From Fibrobacter sp. (GTDB lineage: Bacteria; Fibrobacterota; Fibrobacteria; Fibrobacterales; Fibrobacteraceae): a stretch of 38,911 nt of DNA. Both the position numbers and the translations under genes were made by a program. Below the pieces are notes generated by a model. It searched no databases. It had not been told where the DNA came from and was given only the letters and a program-made list of their open reading frames with translations. The stretch lies in contig JAKSIB010000032.1 of NCBI GenBank assembly GCA_024399065.1, positions 1-38,911 of the forward strand, written 5' to 3'. Below, piece after piece: positions 33,196-38,911 of this stretch (its first letter is position 1; every line of letters begins with the position of its first letter).

Positions 33196-33530
33196 ACTTC
33201 TTTAATCTCTATTCCGTAGCGGTCTAACATAAGTTTCCGCTTCAGAATGTATTCTTTGGTCCGCATACCCTTACTGTCTTCCACGATAAGATTGCCGTCT
33301 TTTTCATACTGGAAGTCTGCAAAGTAATACGCAGCTCGTTCCAGTTTTCCATCTTTCTTCCGGTGTGCCGGTATAAGTTCGTACTTAACCTGACGTTGTA
33401 AGCCGTGTATCTTTCCGGCAGTTTCCAGTAGCTTCAACTCTATCCACCGGCTTGCTTCCTTCTGGGAGTCAAACTTGATACCGTCAATGTACGTCTTCCG
33501 GTTTCCGTACTTGTTGTATCTTATGTACAC
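33192..33530 (-). CDS. DUF1064 protein (nuclease-like)
   Basis: The 112-residue protein has a hallmark start KYGNRKTYIDGIKFDSQKEA, then SRWIELKLLE, and later ADFQYEKDGNLIVEDSKG. These match the DUF1064 phage family, which is related to PD-(D/E)XK nucleases. Glu in QKEA, Asp in YFADFQY and the Glu-Asp-Ser-Lys of VEDSKG would form the active site. A Holliday-junction or replication-linked nuclease role is likely. It lies in the replication block, overlapping the helicase loader gene by ten bases. Length is normal for the family. Confidence 0.8.
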   Translation of the reverse strand: MYIRYNKYGNRKTYIDGIKFDSQKEASRWIELKLLETAGKIHGLQRQVKYELIPAHRKKDGKLERAAYYFADFQYEKDGNLIVEDSKGMRTKEYILKRKLMLDRYGIEIKEV

Positions 33531-34165
33531 CGTTGGTCTTCTCCCTTGGTTTCTATCAGCGTCCCTACACGCTGAAGCCGGCTCATTGCTGCACCGTCCA
33601 GTACCTTCAGGATTTCAGATCCGGAACAGTTACCCAGAATTATGGTTTTCCGTCCGTTTTCGATTCTCTCTGACACGATGTAGCTGATAACTTCGCGCTC
33701 TGACTGGTGAGCAGTTCTCATAACTTCATCGATTACCAAAAACTTGACTCCGGTATAACGTGCCAGTACGAATGACCGTTTTTCCTTGCCATACGCTTTC
33801 CCTGCGTCATCGTACTCGGAACATATATCCATGCTTTTCCGGTACAGTCCACCCAGTTCGCGGATACAACACGCTCCGGTCCAGGTCTTTCCGGTTCCAT
33901 TCTTTCCGCAGATTACCAGTGCTTTCATGGACCTGTTGTTAACCATCATCTTGCCGTAGGTGTATAACTGCTGTTGTTCTTCGGTGTGCCGGTTGTATCT
34001 GTCAAAACTGGCGTGCAGACTGTCATCGTTAAGGCCGGAACTGATAAACTCTGCATACAGTTTCTTCTTCCGCAGTTCTTCTTCGCGCCTTTCGGTCCGT
34101 CTTTCCAGTTCTGCAATTTCTTCCGCAGTCAGACTGAACATGGGTTTTCCGTTAGAAAATCTCAT
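33521..34165 (-). CDS. DnaC-like helicase loader ATPase
   Basis: The protein has 214 residues from ATG 34165, which overlaps the stop of the upstream gene; a longer frame to 34273 overlaps that gene and is not credible. A charged helical N-terminal part with ELERRTERREEELRKKK precedes an AAA+ core. Walker A is GKNGTGKT (87-94), Walker B is KFLVIDEV (141-148), and a sensor-like region is TIILGNCS. This is the domain order of DnaC/IstB-type ATPases that load the replicative helicase. IstB proteins partner with DDE transposases, so a role together with the recombinase at 37133 is a further possibility. Position next to the DUF6291 protein supports replication initiation. Confidence 0.8.
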   Translation of the reverse strand: MRFSNGKPMFSLTAEEIAELERRTERREEELRKKKLYAEFISSGLNDDSLHASFDRYNRHTEEQQQLYTYGKMMVNNRSMKALVICGKNGTGKTWTGACCIRELGGLYRKSMDICSEYDDAGKAYGKEKRSFVLARYTGVKFLVIDEVMRTAHQSEREVISYIVSERIENGRKTIILGNCSGSEILKVLDGAAMSRLQRVGTLIETKGEDQRCT

Positions 34166-35063
34166 TAGGGACCTGCCTTTCCGGTGCATACTCGGCCATA
34201 AACCGCGCCTTTGTTTTCTCGTTCTGTGCAAAAAACTTGTCAGCGTTCTGCATAAGTGCACGGTCGTTTTCAAGTATGTAGTTGCCGTTGATTTTTTCCG
34301 GTGGCGTTTCGTAACCGTTTACAAGGCGGTTGAATACTCCGGATGACAGAATGGTTTTTAGCAGAAAGCCACCACGCAGTACCCATGAGTCAGAAGCAGC
34401 CTTTCTAACTGCCAGTATCATCTGGTCTACGGTCACGCCATTCTTCAGGTGTTGCTTGATATGGGCACGGCACTCGGTCCACATACCGGAAGGTGGTTCC
34501 GGTGTCTGAACTACTTCTGCTTTGTAGAGTTCATCCCATTGCTGAAGGTATGCTTTTTCTACCGCTTCAAGTTCGTTATCAGGTTCTCTTTCACGCAGTG
34601 GTAGTTTTTTCGGTTTTGAAACTGGTGCAGGTTCTGCCGGTTTCGCAGCTTCAGCTGCTATATCAGCATTAGCATTTACATTTACATTTACATTAGCATT
34701 TACATTTACATTAGGGTTTTTATTTTCGCTATTTTCAAAACCCATAGGGTTATCTTTTTCTTCATTTTCAAAACCCATAGGGTTATTGTTTTCAGTATTT
34801 GGGTTTTCTTTTTTTGTATGGTGGGTTTTTGGTCTGCCACCCATTGCACCATATTTACCGTTGTCCTTACGCTGATTGTTTGCGTCAATCTGTGGACGCA
34901 TAAATGTGTATGCCATCTTAACAATAGGGTCTTCAAAAGATTCAGGTACTACACCGTTAAGCGCATATTCATTCAGTACGTACATGATTTTCCCATACTG
35001 TGATGGTTCAAGGTCTTTGCAAGCTTCGTGAAAACTGGTGTAAAAAACGTAACTTTCGTACAT
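34152..35063 (-). CDS. Replication initiation-type protein (DUF6291) with repeat linker
   Basis: The 303-residue protein has an N-terminal domain (SYVFYTSFHEACKDLEPSQY, then MAYTFMRPQIDANNQRK) matching the DUF6291 family. That family occurs in phages at the place of DnaD-like initiators. Residues 85-145 are a low-complexity linker: NPMGFENE twice, then alternating NVNANVN. A C-terminal helical part (HLKNGVTVDQMILAVRKAAS) follows. DNA in the linker consists of short tandem repeats likely to slip. It directly precedes the helicase loader, which suggests origin binding and loader recruitment. Confidence 0.7.
   Translation of the reverse strand: MYESYVFYTSFHEACKDLEPSQYGKIMYVLNEYALNGVVPESFEDPIVKMAYTFMRPQIDANNQRKDNGKYGAMGGRPKTHHTKKENPNTENNNPMGFENEEKDNPMGFENSENKNPNVNVNANVNVNVNANADIAAEAAKPAEPAPVSKPKKLPLREREPDNELEAVEKAYLQQWDELYKAEVVQTPEPPSGMWTECRAHIKQHLKNGVTVDQMILAVRKAASDSWVLRGGFLLKTILSSGVFNRLVNGYETPPEKINGNYILENDRALMQNADKFFAQNEKTKARFMAEYAPERQVPNEIF
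34669..34786 (-). repeat. Short tandem repeats within the DUF6291 gene
   Basis: Two repeat sets lie side by side. The first is a run of hexamers of the type CATTTA (34669-34714, interrupted by GCATTA variants) encoding the Asn-Val/Asn-Ala linker. The second is a 23-base direct repeat (34731-34753 and 34764-34786, containing AACCCATAGGGTTAT) encoding NPMGFEN twice. All keep the frame in multiples of three, so slippage would change linker length only. Confidence 0.75.
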
Positions 35064-35089
35064 GACTATCTTTTTCCTTCTATTAAAGA

Positions 35090-35162
35090 AGCACCGGAAG
35101 CCGGGTGGGATATTAGGAGTTATTTGTTCGCTATGTCCGTAGCGGATTTGACTCCCGGTGCT
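35090..35162 (-). ncRNA. Candidate structured RNA element in the leader of the DUF6291 gene
   Basis: The 110-base gap between the SSB-like gene and the DUF6291 gene contains nested inverted repeats. There is an outer stem AGCACCG/CGGTGCT (35090-35096 with 35156-35162), a middle stem GGAGT/ACTCC (35116-35120 with 35151-35155) and an inner hairpin CGCTA/TAGCG (35129-35133 with 35140-35144). No T run follows. It may be a leader structure controlling translation of the replication protein, or part of an origin. Confidence 0.4.
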
Positions 35163-35173
35163 GAATTACTGTT

Positions 35174-35644
35174 TTACTGCCATCCACCGTTACCGTATCC
35201 GTTATTCTGTGGATACTGCTGCTGTGGACGGTTCTGCTGCGGTGCCGGCTGATTTGAATCAGGAATCATTAGTGTTTTGAGATAGCACTTATTGATGGTT
35301 TTAACGGCACCCATTTTGTCGGTGTATGTTTCATCGCGGTGTGCAAACATACCCTTTCCAGCATGACCGATCCATGCCTGAAAATTAAAATCACCCAGTC
35401 TGATACTCATCGCGTCAAAGAAACGTGTAATGTTCTTGTTGAAATAGTCACCTTCTACGTAGTACTCGTAGTAGGGCACTGTAGGGCAGGACTTGCACTG
35501 GTAAGTGATTTCAATCATCTGCTTTCCGGTGTTTGACTGCTTAACTTTTGCTTCAACTACTTTGATGTCGTGAATACCATCTGGTACGTCAAAGTAGTTG
35601 CCTACGCTGTAGTCTTCTGGTTGATAGTTGTTGATAAATGCCAT
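35174..35644 (-). CDS. Single-strand DNA-binding-like protein
   Basis: The 156-residue protein has the beta-barrel-like section GIHDIKVVEAKVKQSNTGKQ, then MIEITYQCKSCPTVPYYEYY. Next come the strand-helix NITRFFDAMSIRLGDF, and a Pro/Gln/Asn/Gly-rich tail (QPAPQQNRPQQQYPQNNGYG) ending in Trp-Gln. This is the layout of phage SSB-like proteins of the DUF669 type, where a flexible tail recruits partners. It follows the Sak4-like ATPase, a common pair in phage recombination modules. Confidence 0.7.
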   Translation of the reverse strand: MAFINNYQPEDYSVGNYFDVPDGIHDIKVVEAKVKQSNTGKQMIEITYQCKSCPTVPYYEYYVEGDYFNKNITRFFDAMSIRLGDFNFQAWIGHAGKGMFAHRDETYTDKMGAVKTINKCYLKTLMIPDSNQPAPQQNRPQQQYPQNNGYGNGGWQ

Positions 35645-35662
35645 AGTTCTACTTCCTTTGCT

Positions 35663-36268
35663 TTATATTCCGTAATAACTGCGGATCTGCTGATCCACGG
35701 CTTTCAGGTCGTTATCAATAAGGGTCTGCTCAAACATACCCATAGGTGACTTAACGGTATCCATACCGTTAGTCTGTGTTGCAAACTGGTACCGGCCGTC
35801 TTTTACCACCGTTTTAAGGACGATAGTAAACAGACCTTCCAGTGTTACTTTTTCTGACAGAAGCTTGCCGATTGATTTGAAACTTTCGTTTCCAAACTGG
35901 TCGCGCTCAACGTGGCCCATGATGTACACAATCTTGTCATCAGGAAGGTTGATAGCAGTCTGAATCATGTCAAAAAAGTTCTTTGCCATATCTGTAAACT
36001 TCTGAAAGCCGGTGACTTTTGCAGTCCGCATAAACTCGTTAGTCATCAGGTAGGTTGCGTCATCAATAACCAGTGACTTGCTTTTTGATTTCTGCAGCAG
36101 GTCAGTGATTACCTTATAGTCATCTGTCTTAGCCACTGGAAGCTGATTTCTGAATGGAAGCGGCTTCTTGCTTACGTTGATTACTGAACACTCGCCTGGC
36201 TGAAAGTTGCGCAGTGAAGTACTTTTACCTGTTCCTGATTCTCCGTATACCATTACGATTACTGCCAT
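35663..36268 (-). CDS. Sak4-like RecA-family ATPase
   Basis: The 201-residue protein has Walker A VYGESGTGKST at residues 7-17 right at the N terminus and Walker B KSLVIDDATYL near 70-80. It also carries YIMGHVERDQFGNE and a later GRYQFATQTNGMDTVKSP. These are features of the phage nucleotide-binding/Sak4 family, a minimal RecA-like core that promotes single-strand annealing together with a phage SSB. It sits beside the SSB-like gene, supporting a recombination and replication-restart role in the cytoplasm. Confidence 0.8.
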   Translation of the reverse strand: MAVIVMVYGESGTGKSTSLRNFQPGECSVINVSKKPLPFRNQLPVAKTDDYKVITDLLQKSKSKSLVIDDATYLMTNEFMRTAKVTGFQKFTDMAKNFFDMIQTAINLPDDKIVYIMGHVERDQFGNESFKSIGKLLSEKVTLEGLFTIVLKTVVKDGRYQFATQTNGMDTVKSPMGMFEQTLIDNDLKAVDQQIRSYYGI

Positions 36269-36271
36269 AAC

Positions 36272-36664
36272 TCACTCCTTACAATACTTAGCAATACTTG
36301 GACGGCTGAAGGTGTCCATGTATGCCTTAGTCAGATTTGCGTCATTCTGACTGTTCATGCGCTGACGCTGATCATCCTTAGATGGCATAGGCTGTTCCCA
36401 TGGCAGTCTGTCCCAGTCACCACGCGGAAACATCTTTGGCACAACCCAGTTAAGCTGTTCTTCTGTGTAAGTGTAGTTATCTAGTTTCTGGATTCCTGTT
36501 CCCCAACTTTTCAAACCACGGCCTTCGTCATTAGTAAGGCTATACAATACTCCCCAGGCGTTTATCATTGCTTCATGTTCGCGAAAAGTGAGTTCGTTGT
36601 TGTGCACGAAACCGTGCAACCTATTGGCTATTTCTTTTAATTCGTTGATTTGTGCTTCAGTCAT
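36272..36664 (-). CDS. Early hypothetical protein
   Basis: The 130-residue, mostly helical and soluble protein has NRLHGFVHNNELTFREHEAM and a Trp/Pro-rich region FPRGDWDRLPWEQPMPSKDD. No family is recognised. It is translationally coupled to the first gene of the operon (four-base overlap) and ends three bases before the Sak4-like gene, suggesting a recombination or takeover function. Confidence 0.6.
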   Translation of the reverse strand: MTEAQINELKEIANRLHGFVHNNELTFREHEAMINAWGVLYSLTNDEGRGLKSWGTGIQKLDNYTYTEEQLNWVVPKMFPRGDWDRLPWEQPMPSKDDQRQRMNSQNDANLTKAYMDTFSRPSIAKYCKE

Positions 36665-36816
36665 TCTGCTTCTCCTACGGTCAGGTTGTTTGCTTTAATG
36701 CGATAACCGTCTGCAGCAGAAGCCCAGAAAGTAAACATTGAATAGTCGTGTGAAAGGAAATAAGCGTGAGCCAGGTTTTCGGCTCTATCTGCTTGTGAAA
36801 GGTAATATTCGTACAT
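36661..36816 (-). CDS. First gene of the early operon, small protein
   Basis: The protein has 51 residues from ATG 36816 (MYEYYLSQADRAENLAHAYF...), chosen because GGAG lies nine bases upstream. The frame is open further upstream to 36867, but that part is encoded by the terminator-like hairpin. It is a small helical protein rich in Ala, Tyr and Phe (HDYSMFTFWASAADGYRIKA). No family is recognised. Confidence 0.6.
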   Translation of the reverse strand: MYEYYLSQADRAENLAHAYFLSHDYSMFTFWASAADGYRIKANNLTVGEAE

Positions 36817-36834
36817 AGGTAACCGCTCCAGTAC

Positions 36835-36873
36835 AAAAAAAGCCGATTGGATTGTGCGTATATCCAACCGGCT
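36835..36873 (-). terminator. Terminator-like hairpin in the early operon leader (candidate attenuator)
   Basis: On the minus strand AAGCCGGTTGGAT pairs with ATCCAATCGGCT with one mismatch. It is followed by seven T. It lies between the early promoter and the first early gene, 20 bases before its ribosome site. Confidence 0.75.
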
Positions 36874-36993
36874 TTAGTTCGCAAGATTCGGTTACAACTA
36901 ACCGCCTTTGCGATCAAGGCGGTTAAGCAAACGCACATAACTTAACAGCCCTAATTCAACGCTTTAAGAAACTCCCTTGGCGTTGATAGTCTA

Positions 36994-37022
36994 AGGTTAC
37001 TGCGGTTCACCGATACTGTCAA
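36994..37022 (-). promoter_or_regulatory. Leftward early promoter
   Basis: A consensus TTGACA (37022-37017) is followed after exactly 17 bases by TAACCT (36999-36994), a weaker -10. Transcription would start near 36987, leaving a leader of about 110 bases that contains two hairpins before the first gene. It is the best sigma-70-type match in the control region. Confidence 0.5.
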
Positions 37023-37111
37023 TAGCCCTGAGATAGCTTAGACACAAAAAAAGATTTTTTTTACGTAAGATTTACTTATTTTGTGGTGATTTTTCTATTT
37101 TAAAAAATGAG

Positions 37112-37136
37112 CCATGTCGGTATTATGCCGGCATGG
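37112..37136 (+). promoter_or_regulatory. Inverted repeat covering the recombinase start codon
   Basis: CCATGTCGG (37112-37120) pairs with CCGGCATGG (37128-37136) over nine positions including one G-U pair. The ATG of the recombinase (37133) lies in the right arm. In RNA the start codon would be hidden; in DNA it could be an operator. Confidence 0.5.
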
Positions 37137-38386
37137 TTACAACTAAGAATAAGAAGGCATTGCCGCATTACCTTTCTGGCTTGTGTACCGGGAAGTACAC
37201 ATTACGTGAAGCTGCTGAAAGTACCGGTTATACACCTGAGTATCTGTGTACACTGAAAAAGAAGTTCAAAGCGGGATGGGACTGCAAGACTTACAACTAT
37301 AGGCGTACTGCACCGGCAAACAAAATCCCTAAGAAGCAGCGCGATATGATAGTCAATCTATACGTGACTGAGTATCAAGATTATAACTTCAGCTTCTTCC
37401 TGGACTGCCTGATAGAGTTTGAGAATATCAAGATTTCATACCACGCTATCAGGAACATAATGAAGGAATACGGTATCAAGTCACCAAACTGCCGTAGAGT
37501 CAAAAAGACTAAACCGGCCATACACCGTCCACGGCTACGTAGGGAAGCAGAAGGGGATCTGATTCAAATTGATGGTACACCGTACCAGTGGTTCAAGTGG
37601 TGTGGTGATAACAACTACTACTCCATCATGGGTGGTATCGATGATGCTACCGGCAAGTTATACGGCCTGTATATGTGTGAGAATGAATGTTTACACGGAT
37701 ACAATGAGATGATGCGCTACGGTATGAAGCGTTACGGTAAACCACGGTGTATATACTCTGATAAGGCTGCCATTTTCTGCCGGTCACCAAAAGATAAGTT
37801 CAAGCTGACGATAGCAGAACAGTTAGCCGGCCTGCATGAGTCACGGACCCAGTGGCAGCGTGAACTTAACCAGTTAGGTATAGTGCAGATTCTTGCTCAT
37901 TCTCCCCAGGCAAAGGGCCGTGTAGAGCGTATGTGGTCCACAATTCAGGGTAGACTTCCAGGGTTATTCAGGCGTTACGGCATACGTACAATCGCTGACG
38001 CAAACAAGTTCATGGCTGACTATTTCGTGGATTACTTCAATAAACGGTTCAGCGTTAAGGCGGTCCGTGACGATACCTTCTACCTGCCGGTAGATGACAA
38101 TCTTGATGACATTCTGTGTGCAAGGTTTCCCAAACGCACGCATAAAAACGGATTATTTAAGTTCCAAACCTATAACTTTGTTATCAAGGGTATAGATAGG
38201 GTGTCGTACATAGACTTTGAACTGGTTATATCTGAGCGTGGTATATACGCTGACGTAGGCGGTCAACACTGTGAGATAGAATGCACTGACTGGCTCACCG
38301 ATGCACGTGATGAAATTATGCCATTGTGCACCAGGAACATACTCTATGAGTACCTGTACCGTGACATGAAAGAAACTGCGGCTTAA
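37133..38386 (+). CDS. DDE recombinase/transposase, ISNCY (IS1202)-like
   Basis: The 417-residue protein has an N-terminal HTH (YTLREAAESTGYTPEYLCTL, residues 22-41) and a second basic helical domain (about 60-130). The rve-type catalytic core has IQIDGTPYQWF (Asp 147), IYSDKAAIF (Asp 210) and QAKGRVERMW (Glu 265), all three acidic residues present. A C-terminal beta domain follows. The residues around the triad fit the ISNCY/IS1202 group of transposases. Length is close to that family's 430-480. It runs divergently from the early operon and its stop overlaps the convergent small gene at 38383 by four bases. No insertion-sequence ends fit around it, so it looks like a resident phage gene for integration or transposition. 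No Shine-Dalgarno sequence is present and the start codon is within an inverted repeat. Confidence 0.85.
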   Translation: MVTTKNKKALPHYLSGLCTGKYTLREAAESTGYTPEYLCTLKKKFKAGWDCKTYNYRRTAPANKIPKKQRDMIVNLYVTEYQDYNFSFFLDCLIEFENIKISYHAIRNIMKEYGIKSPNCRRVKKTKPAIHRPRLRREAEGDLIQIDGTPYQWFKWCGDNNYYSIMGGIDDATGKLYGLYMCENECLHGYNEMMRYGMKRYGKPRCIYSDKAAIFCRSPKDKFKLTIAEQLAGLHESRTQWQRELNQLGIVQILAHSPQAKGRVERMWSTIQGRLPGLFRRYGIRTIADANKFMADYFVDYFNKRFSVKAVRDDTFYLPVDDNLDDILCARFPKRTHKNGLFKFQTYNFVIKGIDRVSYIDFELVISERGIYADVGGQHCEIECTDWLTDARDEIMPLCTRNILYEYLYRDMKETAA

Positions 38387-38634
38387 CTCTGCCGCTGTCT
38401 TTCGTATAATGTCATCGCTTCGTATACGCGCTTCTTTCTCTTTCCTATAGATGACTCTGCCATGCAGTGACGGTGTGCCAGTTCTTTATAACTGTAGCCG
38501 TGCAGAATATCGATAAGGAATAATCTGTCACTGTCAGATAGTGGGCTGTCGTTTATGATTGCTACCATTTCGCTTCTTGGCGTTGTCCGGATCCGTCTTG
38601 TCAGGTATGCTACGCCGGGTGATTTTTCACACAA
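38383..38634 (-). CDS. Small sigma-region-4-like HTH regulator
   Basis: The protein has 83 residues from TTG 38634 with GGAG nine bases upstream. The second half (SDRLFLIDILHGYSYKELAH, then RHCMAESSIGKRKKRVYEAM) matches the pattern of sigma region 4 or LuxR-type HTHs: a hydrophobic helix, then Gly-Tyr-Ser-Tyr-Lys-Glu-Leu-Ala and a recognition helix with Ser-Ser-x-x-Lys. No region 2 is present, so it is not a full sigma factor. It may switch on late genes, for example through the 13-base element, or repress the recombinase. It ends against the recombinase stop. Confidence 0.65.
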   Translation of the reverse strand: MCEKSPGVAYLTRRIRTTPRSEMVAIINDSPLSDSDRLFLIDILHGYSYKELAHRHCMAESSIGKRKKRVYEAMTLYERQRQS

Positions 38635-38692
38635 TAGACTGTTCTCCTTTCGTCCAGTCTAATAGCAGTGCCGGTTTGTGGTATCATCAGGC

Positions 38693-38710
38693 AGTCACCA
38701 GTAGTCACCA
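38693..38710. promoter_or_regulatory. Tandem AGTCACCA repeat upstream of the HTH gene (possible operator)
   Basis: AGTCACCA occurs at 38693-38700 and 38703-38710, a period of ten bases, which places both on one face of the helix. It is about 60 bases upstream of the HTH gene start and downstream of a terminator, a suitable place for a regulator. Confidence 0.35.
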
Positions 38711-38716
38711 TTGCGT

Positions 38717-38756
38717 CATAAAAGAAAAGCCACAAGTACCGGTTTCCTTGTGGCTT
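38717..38756 (-). terminator. Terminator after the tail gene that crosses the window ends
   Basis: A perfect 10-base stem, AAGCCACAAG/CTTGTGGCTT (38727-38736 with 38747-38756), is followed on the minus strand by TTCTTTTATG. It would end the leftward late transcript. Confidence 0.75.
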
Positions 38757-38813
38757 CAAAACCTTAGCGTACTACGCAAGTCCGCTTCAGCAACCGTTTC
38801 CGGTTTGTTTGTC

Positions 38814-38911
38814 TTACTCTACCGTATTTTCGGTAGGTTCTTCAACTGGTTCTTCTGGTGGCTTTCTGTACTCAATAATCTCATCAAGTATCCGCAGTTC
38901 CGTGTGGTGTG
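38814..38911 (-). CDS. Short tail/fibre-type protein, C-terminal part (continues from base 1)
   Basis: The open frame enters from the right window edge and ends with TAA at 38814. It encodes HHTELRILDEIIEYRKPPEE and a tail of Glu, Pro, Thr and Val. It has the right frame to be the end of the gene that leaves at base 1. Acidic Pro-rich ends are common in small tail accessory proteins. Confidence 0.6.
   Translation of the reverse strand, partial: HHTELRILDEIIEYRKPPEEPVEEPTENTVE

Larger units (their letters stand above)
36817..37132. promoter_or_regulatory. Divergent control region between early operon and recombinase gene
   Basis: This gene-free stretch of about 316 bases holds the leftward early promoter (36994-37022), a 9-base perfect hairpin (36900-36924, arms AACCGCCTT/AAGGCGGTT), and the terminator-like hairpin (36835-36873). 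It also has an A7-GA-T8 tract near 37048-37064 and an inverted repeat over the recombinase start (37112-37136). It is the natural place for the lysis-lysogeny type decision and possibly recombinase end-binding sites. Confidence 0.6.

Noticed and set aside
35090..35162. A tRNA, because of a seven-pair outer stem
   Set aside because: No T-loop or anticodon arm of normal size and no CCA-like end is present.
36681..36938. An 85-residue cysteine-containing frame over the early leader
   Set aside because: It runs through the terminator-like hairpin and overlaps the better-supported first gene in another frame, with no ribosome site.
36945..37010. A 19-codon GTG frame in the early leader (reading NRSNLRLSTPREFLKALN)
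   Set aside because: It looks protein-like and could be a remnant of an early gene, but it has no ribosome site and is too short to claim.
37000..38640. A recent insertion sequence carrying the transposase
   Set aside because: The gene ends overlap a phage gene and I find no matching terminal inverted repeats or target duplication around it. The only inverted repeat near the start is too local.
1..38911. CRISPR arrays and tRNA genes
   Set aside because: No regularly spaced repeats and no tRNA-like T-loop sequence with matching stems were noticed on either strand.

Overview
The window reads as one complete genome of a short-tailed (podovirus-type) double-stranded DNA phage of a Gram-negative host. 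It carries terminase, portal, scaffold, capsid, tail-tube proteins, internal virion proteins, a CHAP endolysin and an inner/outer spanin pair. No host gene is visible. The two window ends appear to be an artificial cut in a circular or circularly permuted molecule. The minus-strand reading frame leaving at base 1 continues in frame into the minus-strand frame that ends at 38814, giving one 161-residue protein. The host is not provable from the sequence. An ISNCY/IS1202-like DDE recombinase, long poly-G tracts and a secreted beta-barrel-like protein make a spirochaete such as Treponema a reasonable guess.

Almost everything is transcribed leftwards (minus strand), starting from a control region at about 36.8-37.1 kb. 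From right to left there are: (a) an early block at 36.8-32.2 kb with a small first gene behind a terminator-like hairpin, a Sak4-like ATPase, an SSB-like protein, a DUF6291 replication-type protein, a DnaC-like helicase loader, a DUF1064 protein and small DNA-binding, zinc-binding and membrane proteins; (b) a DNA cytosine-5 methyltransferase region at 32.25-30.19 kb; (c) a strong terminator at 29.86 kb and small accessory genes including a radical SAM protein (29.7-27.6 kb); (d) a lysis block (27.6-26.1 kb); (e) terminase, a two-helix membrane protein, portal, Bbp19-like protein, scaffold, capsid and decoration protein (26.1-19.4 kb); (f) tail-tube proteins, internal virion proteins, a 3331-residue polyvalent protein that fills a quarter of the genome, and tail proteins (19.3 kb to the left end and round to 38.8 kb). 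Only two genes run rightwards: a secreted beta-barrel-like protein (471-1106) and the DDE recombinase (37133-38386). No DNA polymerase, RNA polymerase, tyrosine or serine integrase, or reverse transcriptase is visible.

The most unusual region is the methyltransferase locus. The catalytic half (motifs I, IV, VI, VIII) ends at 31513. It is followed by a tandem series of seven mini-ORF units of about 54-59 codons, each overlapping the next in a different frame. Each unit carries the target-recognition-type core (hydrophobic, then S/C/T-P-T/A-hydrophobic-x-A/T, then a beta strand). The fifth unit is fused to the missing C-terminal motifs IX and X. Three units contain poly-G tracts of 8-10 bases. 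With the tract lengths present here, two of these break the reading frame, which suggests a phase-variable, combinatorial, split multispecific cytosine methyltransferase. Unit starts (MN[E/D][E/D]K in three units, MKK in two) and tails (DTGKT in two) are alike between units. That argues that these are real separate modules rather than one randomly frameshifted gene.

Other points of interest are the DDE recombinase, which sits tightly between phage genes with no insertion-sequence ends; a 13-base element placed at exactly the same distance upstream of the portal and tail-protein genes; a terminator-like attenuator in front of the early operon; and two candidate structured RNA segments.
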